From Blastomyces gilchristii SLH14081 (taxonomy: Eukaryota; Ascomycota; Eurotiomycetes; Onygenales; Ajellomycetaceae): a stretch of 64,000 bases of DNA. The notes beneath the pieces were generated by a model. It saw nothing but the letters and a program-made list of their open reading frames with translations. It searched no databases and was not told the origin of the DNA. The stretch's first letter is position 1, and each line of letters starts with the position of its first letter. The DNA lies in NCBI RefSeq assembly GCF_000003855.2, contig NW_003101652.1:1-64000 (forward strand). Direction: 5' to 3'. Both the position numbers and the translations under genes were made by a program. This document shows positions 25,202 through 34,786 of the stretch, in pieces.

Positions 25202-25711
25202 CTATTCTTCAGAGCATTAATAAGCTGGTCATGTCAATGTCATCTCTAGAGAAAATATCTCTATTCTTCAGAGTATTAATGAGCTGGTCATGTCAAATGT
25301 CATCTCTAAAGAAAATATCCTCTATTCTTCAGAGCATCAATGAGCTGGTCATGTCAAATGTCATCTCTAAAGAAAATATCCTCTATTCTTCAGAGCATCA
25401 ATGAGCTGGTCATGTCAAATGTCATCTCTAGGAAAAATATCCTCTATTCTTCAGAGTATCAATGGGCTGGTCATGTCAAATGTCATCTCTAGGGAAAATA
25501 TCCTCTATTCTTCAGAGCATCAATGAGCTGATCATGTCAAATGTCATTTCTAGGGGAAATATCCCCTATTCTTCAGAGTATCAATGAGCTGGTCATGTCA
25601 AATGTCATCTCTAGAGAAAATATTCTCTATTCTTCAGAGCATTAATAAGCTGGTCATGTTAAATATCATCTCTAGAGGAAATATTCCATATCCTTCAGAG
25701 CATCAATTTCA
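25202..25711 (-). repeat. 61-bp minisatellite, about 8.5 units
   Basis: CTATTCTTCAGAG starts at 25202, 25261, 25322, 25383, 25444, 25505, 25566 and 25627, with a diverged ninth start at 25688, a strict 61-bp period after the first unit. The reverse complement of the unit (GAAGAATAG...ATGACCAG) matches the single monomer in repeat R (25129-25190 and 32382-32455). The array is thus an inverted tandem expansion directly adjoining its parent monomer. Confidence 0.95.
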
Positions 25712-25831
25712 AGAACTAGAGAGTGCATCAGCAGAGTTAAAGAACTTTATTCAGAAATCTGCATCTAGTGATACATTATTACAGATAAGATTCTATAAAA
25801 TTTTCATCACAGCTGAATAACTTGCTAAATT
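25712..25831. other. Junction between minisatellite and LINE ORF1
   Basis: AT-rich join with no recognisable feature. The end of the LINE ORF1 fragment is near 25820-25832. Confidence 0.4.
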
Positions 25832-27138
25832 ATGAGGGAACAGCATGAATTTCTTCTAAAATCCCCAGGCTCATGGTGTTTAAAGCCATATCTTTTGAAG
25901 GCAGAGCCATACATCACTGAATGGCTTCTAAGTTCTAGGTTATTGAATCAGATTCCAAGCAACGCAGACACTCTCAGGTCGGAGTCCCTTCTCTTGAGCC
26001 ATGCAATATTCACAATTTTGAACCCTTTATCTGTGAGCTCATTTTCTTCTGTTATTTTGGTGATGCTTCTGGCCTTATCATCTGTCAGGTTAATCTCGCG
26101 GGTCGGCGTGCGGTGTACCACGATCCCGAACTGTGGTCTGACCACTTTTGTCTGGTCGCCCAGGTCCCTTAACCATTCACTATTCTTGTTGGCTGCTTCC
26201 TTCAAGGCTTCATCCTTGAATCAGACAATGTATCCAGTTTTCATTGTTCCTATTCTGACAATTTCAGCAGCTTCTGTTGGCTTGTTCTTGCGCAGTGCCT
26301 TTACCACTCGGTTTTTGACTTCTTCTGCTGGCAGGTATCTTGTGAGAGAGTCTTCCGTCTTGTCGCTAGGCGTAGGTGTGATCACTGTGCTGATCCGGAT
26401 GCATAGTAGCGCGTCCTTCTGGTCCCTGTTCTTTGGCTTGGAGGGCGGGGGTGGTGTGGGGTTGGGGGGGTGTTCACCCGCACCTATGGCGGCGATCGAT
26501 GCCCACGACGGTTGGTTGATTTGAGTTTTCAAGGTAGTTATCTCTTCTTTAAGATCCGAATTTTGTGCCTGTAGTATTTGTTGGCCTGCTTTCAGCTCTT
26601 CGCAGTCCATCTTTAGAGTATCAATTGCCTGGCTTTGTCAGGTCGTTGTATCCCTCAGCTCTATCATGAGTCTTGTAAGTTCATTGAGTCTGTTCATGTT
26701 TAACTCATTCTCTCCAGTGGAGTCCTGGGGTCCACTTGTTGTTTTCAAGTTGTCAGCTTTTTGAGTCAACACCATTATCATTGCGTGGATGTTGTCTAGC
26801 TTTGTCAAGAATGTTGATCTGAACCCAGGTTCACTTTTCAACATTGCTGCAGCCTGAGGGACTGTAGCCTTTTTCTTCAGGGCATTCGACGGTTCTAAGT
26901 CATTGTCTTCAAGCCTTGTTGAGGGTCTCATAGTCCAGTGAGGTCTCGGATTTGCCTCCTCAGGGTCTGGTGCAGTGTGTGACGCGTTCTTTGATGTGTC
27001 ATCCAACACGTTTTCGTGGTTTTGATTACTTGTTGTACAGATATCAGTCGATTTTGTGAGCTTGTCTTGTGCCACGAGGGCTTCCATACCTCTCTCTCTT
27101 TCAGATCGAGTGTATTCCATCATCCCATCCCATCGCAA
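25832..27138 (-). pseudogene. LINE ORF1 (second Tad1-like family), 3'-truncated
   Basis: One minus-strand frame runs from ATG at 27138 down to about 25832, about 430 codons, broken only by three TGA stops (near 26638, 26218 and 25945), each at a likely Trp/Arg codon; the last is the W of LGIWF. Features in order: charged N-terminus, coiled coil (about residues 120-200, LMIELRDTTT...ELKAGQQILQAQNSDLKEE), a SWASIAAIG motif, a Pro-rich linker, and an RNA-binding-like domain containing VVRPQFGIVVHRTPT, LTDDKARSI and VNIAWLKRR. This is the usual build of ORF1 proteins of fungal LINEs, which bind element RNA. The zinc knuckles and all of ORF2 are missing. Composition is near normal, so it is younger than, or less exposed to mutation than, its neighbours. 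Confidence 0.82.
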
Positions 27139-27256
27139 CCTTCATCCGGTCTGCCCTTGATGGTCCGGACCAGAAGGGCGCCAAGGCGTGACTGGGATAA
27201 CTGTGATTGGTCGGTTTACTTTATTCATCGCAATCACAAGGACGCCAAGCCGTCAC
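27139..27256 (-). other. 5' leader of the second LINE family
   Basis: GC-normal leader upstream of the ORF1 ATG. Two similar segments, AGGGCGCCAAGGCGTGAC and AGGACGCCAAGCCGTCAC, lie 62 bp apart (27175 and 27237), suggesting a short internal duplication such as LINE 5' UTRs often carry. Confidence 0.5.
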
Positions 27257-27333
27257 ACTTTAGTGGCGGGTTTTTTCAGCGACCTTGCTAGTTGGTTGGT
27301 TTATTTACTAAGACTCATGCAAGTCAGGCTTTA
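27257..27333 (+). repeat. Low-copy repeat R, copy 2, first part
   Basis: Nearly unmutated version of 24912-24970. It is interrupted at 27332-27333 (TA) by the Fot1 element. The next parts are 29267-29309 and 32196-32460. Confidence 0.85.
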
Positions 27334-29266
27334 ACCGTGCCATGCTGCGCCACAGTGTATGAAAAACCACATCATAAAGAAAATATTTTGAATATAGTAA
27401 TCTTCAAAAATTAATTAATAATCATCATCACATCTATCTATAATATAAAGATTATCTATATACTCATTAGAAGATGTAAAATTCACTGTAAGTTAAGATT
27501 CTATAGAATTATCTTATTATGATTAAGTAACTGTAGATTTTATAGATTTAATTTTAATTAATTGAAGAGTCTTATTAAATGTCTTTTTCATCTCATCTGC
27601 TCTACAGATTGTAATCTTACAATTGATATTGTTAATAGTGAGAACTTCATCTACTTGTATCTGTCTATAAAAGAATTTAATAATCTAATATCTATTTACT
27701 TAATAATGATCTGTAAGTTCACTCTCACAGTGTGTATTCAATTCTGTCTGAATTATACTACTCTTGAAGATCTTGTTCAATCATCTTATTAAATCAGATA
27801 TAAGAGTATTCTTCACATCTTCTAAGATCTTGACTGCTGTATCAATTTAATGATGTAGTTTTGTAATCATCTCTGAGAAGATTAATTATCAGAAGACAGT
27901 TAACAGTTAATCTACAGATGATGAGATAAAGTGATTATATATATTATTATTATTATTATATATGTTGAGATTCAGAGTATCATCAATAGTAAGAGATCTT
28001 AATTAATTAAGAATTATATCATAATTAACTGAATATATTCTATAATTGATAAAGTCAGCTCTTATAGTATCAGATTTGAATACTTACAGTTGAATACTCT
28101 TCAGATTAGTAAGAAATTATCTGTTCTTATACTGCTTATATCTGTAGTAAGTAGTCTCATTAACTGTCTTTATATAATAATGCTTATACTGCTGAAAAGA
28201 TATATTATCAAGAGATTGTAGAATATAACTTATATAAGATAAGAATCTGAATAGAATAATCTTATGAAGATTACAGTATTGAATAAATTCTTCTATAAGA
28301 TAAGAATTATGATTATTCATTAATAGTAGTTAATAACTGCTTATTTAATGCTTTTTTATCATCTTATTAAACTGCTTGATTCATTCAAATTCAATCTTAT
28401 CATTTATAAAGTCAGACTTAAATATAGTAATAACATAGTTATCAGATAAGTTAAAGTATGTATATTAATTCTCTAAATGAATTTTTGCTTTCATTATAAT
28501 CAATGAATTTAATACTATATTATCTGCACTTAATCTGCAGAAGTATAATAACTGTATAATGAAATTTATATCTCTAAAGACAGTTATAACTCACTGTTTA
28601 TATTCTTCTTTTTCTTGAAATTCAATCTCATCAAAGTCGTAGATATCACAGTGAAAAAATTGATATTAATTAAAGACAGCTTCATATTAATTAAATCAGT
28701 TGATAATGAAGCTCATATTCTTATAAGACACTTATTTTGAATTCATGAGTTTTTACTTGACTTATTTATAATCTGATAGACATTTGATAAATTGATATAT
28801 TTATATCTTACTTACTGTGAGAGATGCAGTCTCTGAATCTGTATAATACTGTCTCAATATACAGTTTATAATAGCTTTGATATACTTAATAATAAATGAG
28901 TAAAAATTAATATTTAACTGATGAATTCATATCTTAATTATCTCTTTCTGACTGTCATTCAATACTCAATTCAGTAAAACTCTTATAGTTCTTGATTTCT
29001 TTTCATTGATTCTCTTATATAAGATAATATATGAGACTTTGAATTCTTATAACAGAGATGTGATTTTTAATTTTGAATTATTTTTATATATGTTAACAGC
29101 TCTTTGTAACTGCTTCTCAGTGTAATTAGAAGATTTAGACATGATTATAATTAATGATAATTATTTAAAGATGAAGAATGAAGATATTGAAAATATTTTC
29201 TATACAGTGTGGTTTTCTGTACACTGTGGCGCACTCACTACAGAGAGTGAGTAAGCATGGCACGGT
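27334..29266 (-). mobile_element. Complete Fot1/Pogo-type DNA transposon (1,933 bp)
   Basis: Terminal inverted repeats start ACCGTGCCATGC (27334) and end GCATGGCACGGT (29266), with the target TA doubled at 27332-27333 and 29267-29268. Inner parts of the inverted repeats also match (GCGCCACAGTGTA...GAAAATATTTT). The right arm has about 21 extra bases containing the hairpin ACTCACT/AGTGAGT. Length, TA target and coding content fit the Fot1/Pogo branch of Tc1/mariner. It inserted into repeat R copy 2. Confidence 0.93.
27560..29142 (-). pseudogene. Fot1/Pogo transposase relic
   Basis: The start ATG at 29142 opens MSKSSNYTEKQLQRAVNIYK, an N-terminal psq/CENP-B-type helix-turn-helix. Homology continues through many stops to the DDE_1 endonuclease, best preserved at 28117-28320 (MNNHNSYLIEEFIQYC, LHKIILFRFLSYISYILQSLD). 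The first Asn stands where the second catalytic Asp (MDNHxSH) would be one residue later, so that Asp (GAC) has become Asn. The run HTSHLLQPLD is mutated to YISYILQSLD. A C-terminal SDTIRADFINYRIY (about 28060) matches the TIRAGFxxCGIYP motif. The enzyme would cut and paste at TA; it is dead here. Confidence 0.88.
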
Positions 29267-29309
29267 TAGTCTTCATCTCAACAATTCAGCTGCATCTTCT
29301 TCTTTTTTC
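29267..29309 (+). repeat. Low-copy repeat R, copy 2, middle part
   Basis: Short stretch between Fot1 and the chimeric LINE. It ends in TCTTCTTTTTTC, the left 12-bp target copy of the next insertion. Confidence 0.8.
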
Positions 29310-29390
29310 GCCAGCGTGGCCCAGTTGGTAAGACTGGTAACCATGGCCGCACACATTAGGGGTGTGTGGGTTCGAATCCCACCGCTGGCA
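29310..29390 (+). tRNA. tRNA-like sequence, class II type (probable pseudo-tRNA)
   Basis: An 81-nt cloverleaf-like fold. The acceptor stem GCCAGCG/CGCTGGC is perfect (29310-29316 with 29383-29389) with A as discriminator. The T arm is GTGGG-TTCGAAT-CCCAC. A long variable arm (ACAC/GTGT) points to the Leu/Ser class. The A box TGGCCCAGTTGG and B box GGTTCGAATCC fit the Pol III consensus exactly. The D stem has one mismatch (GCC with GAC, expected GGC). The anticodon arm folds poorly (only about 4 weak pairs) and position 33 is not T, so no anticodon can be named. It is therefore best seen as a tRNA-derived head, not a working tRNA. Confidence 0.7.
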
Positions 29391-30058
29391 CCTGCCACTT
29401 CTTACCCATGAAAGCCCCCATGTAATAGGGGCTGAGCCTAATTAGTAAGGCTTGGTGCGGGGTAGAACTCTCTACTGCAAGCCAAGCCACTAGTTAAGTG
29501 AGATCCTGCGAACACCCACCAGGGCCGGCATGGGGTGTCAATGTCCCACTATCCTACTGTGCACCTGTCAAGGTTCTAACAATATAGAGTCAAGCCTAAT
29601 GTAGTGGTTATACACTACTTAAGCAAGTCCCTAACTAGGGCTGCCATCGGAGCCTAGCTCCCCCTCAAATACAGGGAATGATTTTGAAAATCACCCGACT
29701 AGCAGGCCTAGATGCGCATCTAGGCCCTAGACAGGGCATCCTGATAGGCTAGTGCCTGCAAGCTCACTGCCAACCCCTAATACTGGCAGAGAGGACTGCA
29801 GTCATCAAGCCTATGATTAGTCCCTAACATGGGGTGAGGCCACAACAGCTGATTGGTAGGCCTATGGGCATCTAATGGGGCCGAGATCAGCAACCGGAAG
29901 CTTGGTGTGTATGCCACCAAGTGGGCGGTGGCAGCCACTAACTAACACCCCTGGAAATTAGTGGCTGGCCTGAGAGGACGGACACGGTGGTCAGTTAATT
30001 ATAGAGGGTTAAATGTAATTAGCTTAAGGTGCATCCTGCGGGTGGCTAGCGCCTGTAG
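29391..30058 (+). ncRNA. Hairpin-dense structured body of the chimera
   Basis: GC-normal, stop-rich, non-coding DNA between the tRNA-like head and the LINE part. It holds many short inverted repeats: AGCCCCC..GGGGCT (29412), AGCCT..AGGCT (29433), GTAGTG..CACTAC (29600), CCTAGATGCGCATCTAGG (perfect 18-bp palindrome, about 29707), CTGCCA..TGGCAG (29768), CTTGGTG..CACCAAG (29900) and CCACTAA..TTAGTGG (29936). A motif GCATCCTG...GGCTAGnGCCTG occurs twice (about 29738 and 30032). The density suggests a structured RNA. I do not recognise the family. Confidence 0.5.
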
Positions 30059-32183
30059 TCAATCAAATTCAATTTGATATGAATAAAACTGAGTTAATTC
30101 ACTTCTTTCTGAGATTCAATGAGAAAGAACTATCTCTAACTCTTTTAAATAGAGAGATTAAACCCAGTGTAAATATCAAATGATTAGAAGTGTGATTAAA
30201 CTTCAAGTTGAATTTTAAATATCACATTTAATAAAGAACTGTTAAGGCAGAAAGACTATTAAACAACATAATCAGACTATCAAATACAGAGAGAGGTCTA
30301 TTCTTCCAGGCTATGAAACAGTTATATATAGTCTGTATTACATCAGTAGCTGATTATAAAGTTCAAGTTTGATGAAATAATCAAGAGAATTTCACTGAAC
30401 TCTTTCAAAGTCTGTAAAACAGAGCCTTGAGAAGAATTCTGAGAGTATTCAAATCATCTTCTATTAAAGCAATGAAAATTGAAGCTTCAATTCCTTCTTC
30501 TGCTATTAAATTTGAGAAGGCCTGTATAAACTATACTCTGAGAGTTGTAAAGATGAGCTTAAATCATATAATCAGAGAAAGAGTCTCTTCTTCATTTTTA
30601 TTAATTAACTCTGGAAATGAACTGGATTGAAATAGATTTCTTAATTGAAATGAAAATAATTCTTTAAAGAAAATATCTTCTCAACTGTACAGACTATACT
30701 CTCTGATTAAAAATCAATTTTCTTCTTTAAATATTGAAAAAGTTGATTATGAGAAGTTATCTCTCTGAAGAGAAAAGCTTGAATCTCTTATAGACTTATA
30801 AATAAGTGAACTATCAAAAGAGAAAGAATATGAACAGTATTTGAAGAGAATTTCTATAATCAATATAAAAGACTCTATTCTGATTTATTCAGATGACTTA
30901 AAAAATGAGAACTTGAATAGATTAGGCACAGACATTGCTTATACTGAAGATAATATTAATTTTATCTCAGATTTCTGAAATCTAGACTCTGAATATGAAG
31001 TCTTTGATGCTGAACTATTTGCAATAGTGAAAGCTTTCAAACTCATTGAAATAAAATCTCATAAAAGAGGAAATTGTTTAAAAGAGACATGAATATTCTC
31101 TGATAGTCAAGCTGCTTTAAAAAGACTTAGAAATAGTCAGATTTATAATGATCAAATGAATCTTGAACTGATCTTAAGCTCTATTTTGAAAATTCAAAAG
31201 AGAAGAATATTAAAGCTGATAATTCATCTGCACTGAGTTCCTGCTTATATGAATATTCATGACAATGAATTGGCTGATTCAGCTGTAAAAAAGGGTGCAG
31301 AATTAAGCAGATCTATTCAAAAAATTGTGTCCTGGTCTTTTATAAAGAGAAAAATAAAAGAATCTTGTTTAGACAAGTGAAATGAAAGCTGGCAGAAATA
31401 AAAGAAGAGTATACATTATTCAAGATTTGAAACAAAACCCAAGTGAAAATCTTGTTCAATTAAATGTAAAAAGAAAATATTCTCATCTATAATACAGCTG
31501 AAACTAGGACATGGCTATTTCAAATCTTATATACAAAGATTTGATGATAGATTTGACTCAATAGAATGCTTATTCTGCAATATAAATGAGAATTCTGAGT
31601 ATATTATAATGCACTGTGCATTATACAATAGTCTCAGAGTCAGATTGAAAGAGAAGTATGATTTAAATCAATTAAATATGAGATTCTTATTCTCAACTGA
31701 GACAGGAATTAAATACTTAATAGACTTTCTATCAGAAACTCAAGCAGCTATAAGAAAATGACTAAATTCAGAATTATCTGAATATGAAGAGGAGAAAATC
31801 AACCAGATATAGTCTGTTAAAACAGCTATATACTATCTTTCAATAATTTGTTTTGTTACAGTCTTTCTTTATTTTATCTTTTTCTTTCAATTTCTTTCTA
31901 TCTATCTATTTAATGTGTCTATCTTTAAGACTGTGTTCTCTTTTCCTTTGTCATGATATTGTCAAATGATTTCAAAGTATGAGATGATGTTAAAACACTG
32001 CAATTTATAAACAGTTTTTGTATTCTGAGCTGGAATTTTCTGATTTTGCATATCTGAAATTGATGAATGTATAATAGTTAACTTTACAGATATAGGAAAA
32101 ACCCTGAGAACTAAAAGTTCTCAGGCAGATGTCATAGTCTCTGACTGCATACATCTATAATTGAAGAATAATAATAATAATAA
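30059..32183 (+). pseudogene. LINE part of the chimera: ORF2 RT end and RNase H
   Basis: Collinear with the minus-strand LINE at 41820-39683. It begins inside ORF2 downstream of the RT active site (TCAATCAAATTCAATTTGATATG) and continues through the thumb/connection region (an open stretch at 30427-30630, MRRILRVFKSSSIKAMKIEA), RNase H (about 30890-31810), the 3' UTR with GAGAACT..AGTTCTC, and a (TAA)5 tail. Many TGG codons are TGA. It cannot encode a working enzyme, so mobilisation needed proteins from a full-length copy. Confidence 0.9.
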
Positions 32184-32195
32184 TCTTCTTTTTTC

Positions 32196-32460
32196 CATTT
32201 TTATTTTCATATCTGACTTAGAAAGTTGCTTCTATGACGGAATTATTAGAATTGTCAGATATGTTTTACCATCCTTCATAGCCCACAAATGCGAAGTTGC
32301 TGTTGGCTCGCTTCTTAATCCATTCCAAGCTTCCTTCTGTAAATGAATTCAGACTGTGGCATCCATGGATGATATCATGACCAGGCCACGGATGTTATGA
32401 AGAGTAGGGGATAATTTTCGCCTAGGAATGATATCCGGCATGACCAGGCCATGCCTACTC
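32196..32460 (+). repeat. Low-copy repeat R, copy 2, last part
   Basis: Matches 24982-25190 and carries the single, well-preserved monomer (GATGTTATGAAGAGTAGGGG...CCGGCATGACCAGGCC) from which the 61-bp minisatellite was built. Confidence 0.85.
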
Positions 32461-32476
32461 CGATTCGGGATCTCCC

Positions 32477-32720
32477 TGAGTCAGCAGTTTCCCTAGGCCA
32501 GCAGTCTCCCTAAGCCAGCAGTCTCCCTAGGCCAGCATTCTCCCTAGGGCCAGCAGTCTCCCTAAGCCAGCAGTCTCCCTAGGTCAGCAGTTTCCCTAGG
32601 TCAGCAGTCTCCCCCAAGTCAGTAGTCTCCTCAAGCAGGCAGCCTCTCCTAGGCCAGCAGTCTCCCTAGGCCAGCAGTCCTCCCTAAGCCAGAAACCTCC
32701 CCAAGTCTTCCTTAAGCCAG
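32477..32720 (+). repeat. 17-bp minisatellite, about 14 units
   Basis: Unit GCCAGCAGTCTCCCTAG/A, repeated with few changes and occasional 18-19-bp units. CC and GG are kept throughout, so the array has escaped the CpC mutation seen in nearby repeats. Confidence 0.93.
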
Positions 32721-34223
32721 ACGTCAATCACAGTATAATTCTTCAGACAATTGTCTGATTGTCTTGAATATGTTTTCCTTTCTACAATTCTATAAATTTT
32801 TGATGGCCCTGCCCTTCAGGTCCACATTGTTCTAACTTTCACCACCCGCTATTCTTACTGACATTTCGTTCGCAATCCATTCCGCCCGCAGCTCATTTGG
32901 CTCTCCTACGTAGCACTCTGGTTTCAAAGAAGCCGCGAATGTTGCCACGCGTGATTTCTTTCAAAAAAATCAAATGACTAAGCTTCCTTGACCGTTGATT
33001 TCTAGCAACAGTAGTGCTTTCTGTTGTTGTTTCTCACTCAATATCTCTCTATTCTCACTGAGCATTTTTATACTGAGGAGTAACCCAGGGGCATTCCATG
33101 TATAGCCTTGAAATGAGACAACTACTCTGTCGATGGATTGTGAAATGGCGATGGATTGCGAGCGAAACGAAATGGGATTGCAAGCGAAATGGATTGCGGG
33201 CGAAATCGGATGGCGTGTAAGGAATTGTACGTACAGAATCGTACAATACATCTCAATCAGGTAAAAAATAATGATTAATATTAAGTAGGAGGTTGGTTCT
33301 AGGAACGAGTCGCAGCAAAGGAGAGAGGAAGAAAGGAAACTAGCTCGAAGCATCTCTCCTGGGTAAAATAGAGGGATTACAGATCTTTGTTGTATGTCAC
33401 GTGGCGCCTTAACAGCATGCTTCGAGAGAGGATATATACTGCGCCCGGAAAATTAGAGATTCCGGATGCTGAGTGGCGAATTCTACCAAGCTGTAAGAAT
33501 CTCTTTTGAAAATCCAAGCTATCCCTATTTTCTATATAATTTCGATCCACCCTGGGCACACTGCACCCCAATACCCATGCTGGCCGAACGGCAGCGATGC
33601 CAGCCTTTTACAGGCACTACTAGGTTCAGCTCAAACCATTCTTGAATTTTCCTCAGCAGTGAAATAAATGTGTTGGCAGCATGCCCTGCAACTCTTTTTG
33701 ATGTGCTTGTAGAGGCTGACAGTTCTTGGTCGCCACAGAACTACAGATATCAGTTCAAACGCCCTTGACACTTCCCATTTGTGTATGAATAGAAGATGAA
33801 ACTTTACATAATTAACTGACAGGCAACAGTAGGAGTAGTCAGCAACCTGTTGTCGTTTGCTTAGTAAAACTCACTAATAGGCAATGAGGCCATCAGCAAG
33901 ATTAGTCAGCATTCTATTAACATCTCTCAGTTGTGTCCCTATATTCGATGAGCCGCATGGGCGGAGAAGAATAGAAATACATGTTCAGAATAGAGATTAA
34001 TTCAGTTGACTGAGAGTCAGCTAGAGTACAAACCTGAGGACTGAAGTTCTATAAGGTCAGAGGCACAGTGGCAGAAGAAGATTGATAAAAGATCAGAGAC
34101 TACATCATGTGATCACTAGCACAATGATCAAGGAAAGAGGTAGTATGACCAGTGCTTAAGAACATGTGTAGTAGGTTCAGTGACCTAGGTTGCCATGCTG
34201 AAGGCTGGAGCTAATAGGTCTGA
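32721..34223. other. GC-normal island without assignable gene
   Basis: Several frames of 60-127 codons exist on the minus strand (for example 32970-33353 and 33377-33571). None shows a recognisable domain and two overlap, so I do not call genes. A short irregular tandem of ATGGATTGC/GCGAAA units lies at about 33130-33215, and its inverse (TTCGCAATCCATTCCGC) occurs at about 32868. Mutation load rises gradually after about 33950. Confidence 0.5.
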
Positions 34224-34253
34224 CAGGTTCATGAATCACAGTTCATGAACCTG
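34224..34253. repeat. Perfect 12-bp inverted repeat
   Basis: CAGGTTCATGAA, a 6-base spacer TCACAG, then TTCATGAACCTG. It could be a hairpin or a protein-binding palindrome. It sits about 220 bp downstream of the APH-like pseudogene's stop codon, a position compatible with a transcript 3' end, but it lacks the T tract of a bacterial terminator and a fungal gene would not use one. Confidence 0.8.
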
Positions 34254-34786
34254 ATAGACTTAAAGACAGCTAACTTGTAACCATACTGATCTGTGAATGA
34301 CAGAGGCTATTGAATCAATTTCTGTAGTCCTGTGATAATTAAGAATTCACAGTTAAAGACTCTCAGAATCTCTCTGCATTTTAATCATATATAACACTTA
34401 ATCTTTCTCTCTTGTTTTTATTCACTATGAGTATTCTGTGATACAGACATCATCATCTCTTTATTAATGTTTAACTGATATAATCATTCAATTCTGTAAA
34501 TCTTGTAGCTGAATAAATTAACAGTCTATCTAGATTTTATATATTATATATCTCAATTTCATCATTCTGAATAGGTACCAGCTCAGGTATATTCATAAGA
34601 CAAGGTGTAAAATCATAGAAAAGCAGTAATTCTATAACTCTTACTGACTTAATAATTCTAATTATTTCATTACTCAATTCTTCAGCTTTCTCTCTAAATA
34701 TACTTTAGAAAATATTCTTTAAAAGAATGTAATTATTATATCTGATTTAATCATTCTTAAGATGAACTTTGCTTATCAGTCTCTGA

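Larger units (their letters stand above)
29310..32183 (+). mobile_element. Chimeric retrotransposed unit: tRNA-like head + structured body + LINE 3' half
   Basis: The unit is bounded by a perfect 12-bp direct repeat, TCTTCTTTTTTC, at 29298-29309 and 32184-32195, and flanking repeat R continues on both sides. The left border falls exactly on the first acceptor base of a tRNA-like sequence; the right border is the (TAA)n tail of a Tad1-like LINE. Inside, the composition switches near 30059 from GC-normal, hairpin-rich DNA to the AT-rich LINE body. One TSD pair around all parts means they entered together, by LINE-type reverse transcription of a fused RNA or by template switching. Comparable LINE chimeras are known in fungi (the MINE elements of Magnaporthe). 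Confidence 0.82.

Noticed and set aside
25202..25711. CRISPR-like array
   Set aside because: The units are contiguous with no unique spacers, and the DNA is eukaryotic; it is a minisatellite.
25832..26524. 230-codon forward frame
   Set aside because: It is antisense to LINE ORF1, whose minus-strand frame has recognisable motifs and runs through with only TGA stops.
29310..29390. A working tRNA-Leu or tRNA-Ser gene
   Set aside because: The anticodon arm does not form properly, position 33 is not T and the D stem has a mismatch; the 5' end coincides with a retrotransposition border.
32477..32720. CRISPR-like array
   Set aside because: Head-to-tail 17-bp units without spacers.
32970..33571. 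Minus-strand genes of 64-127 codons
   Set aside because: The frames overlap each other and the ATGGATTGC tandem; no domain or intron pattern supports one.
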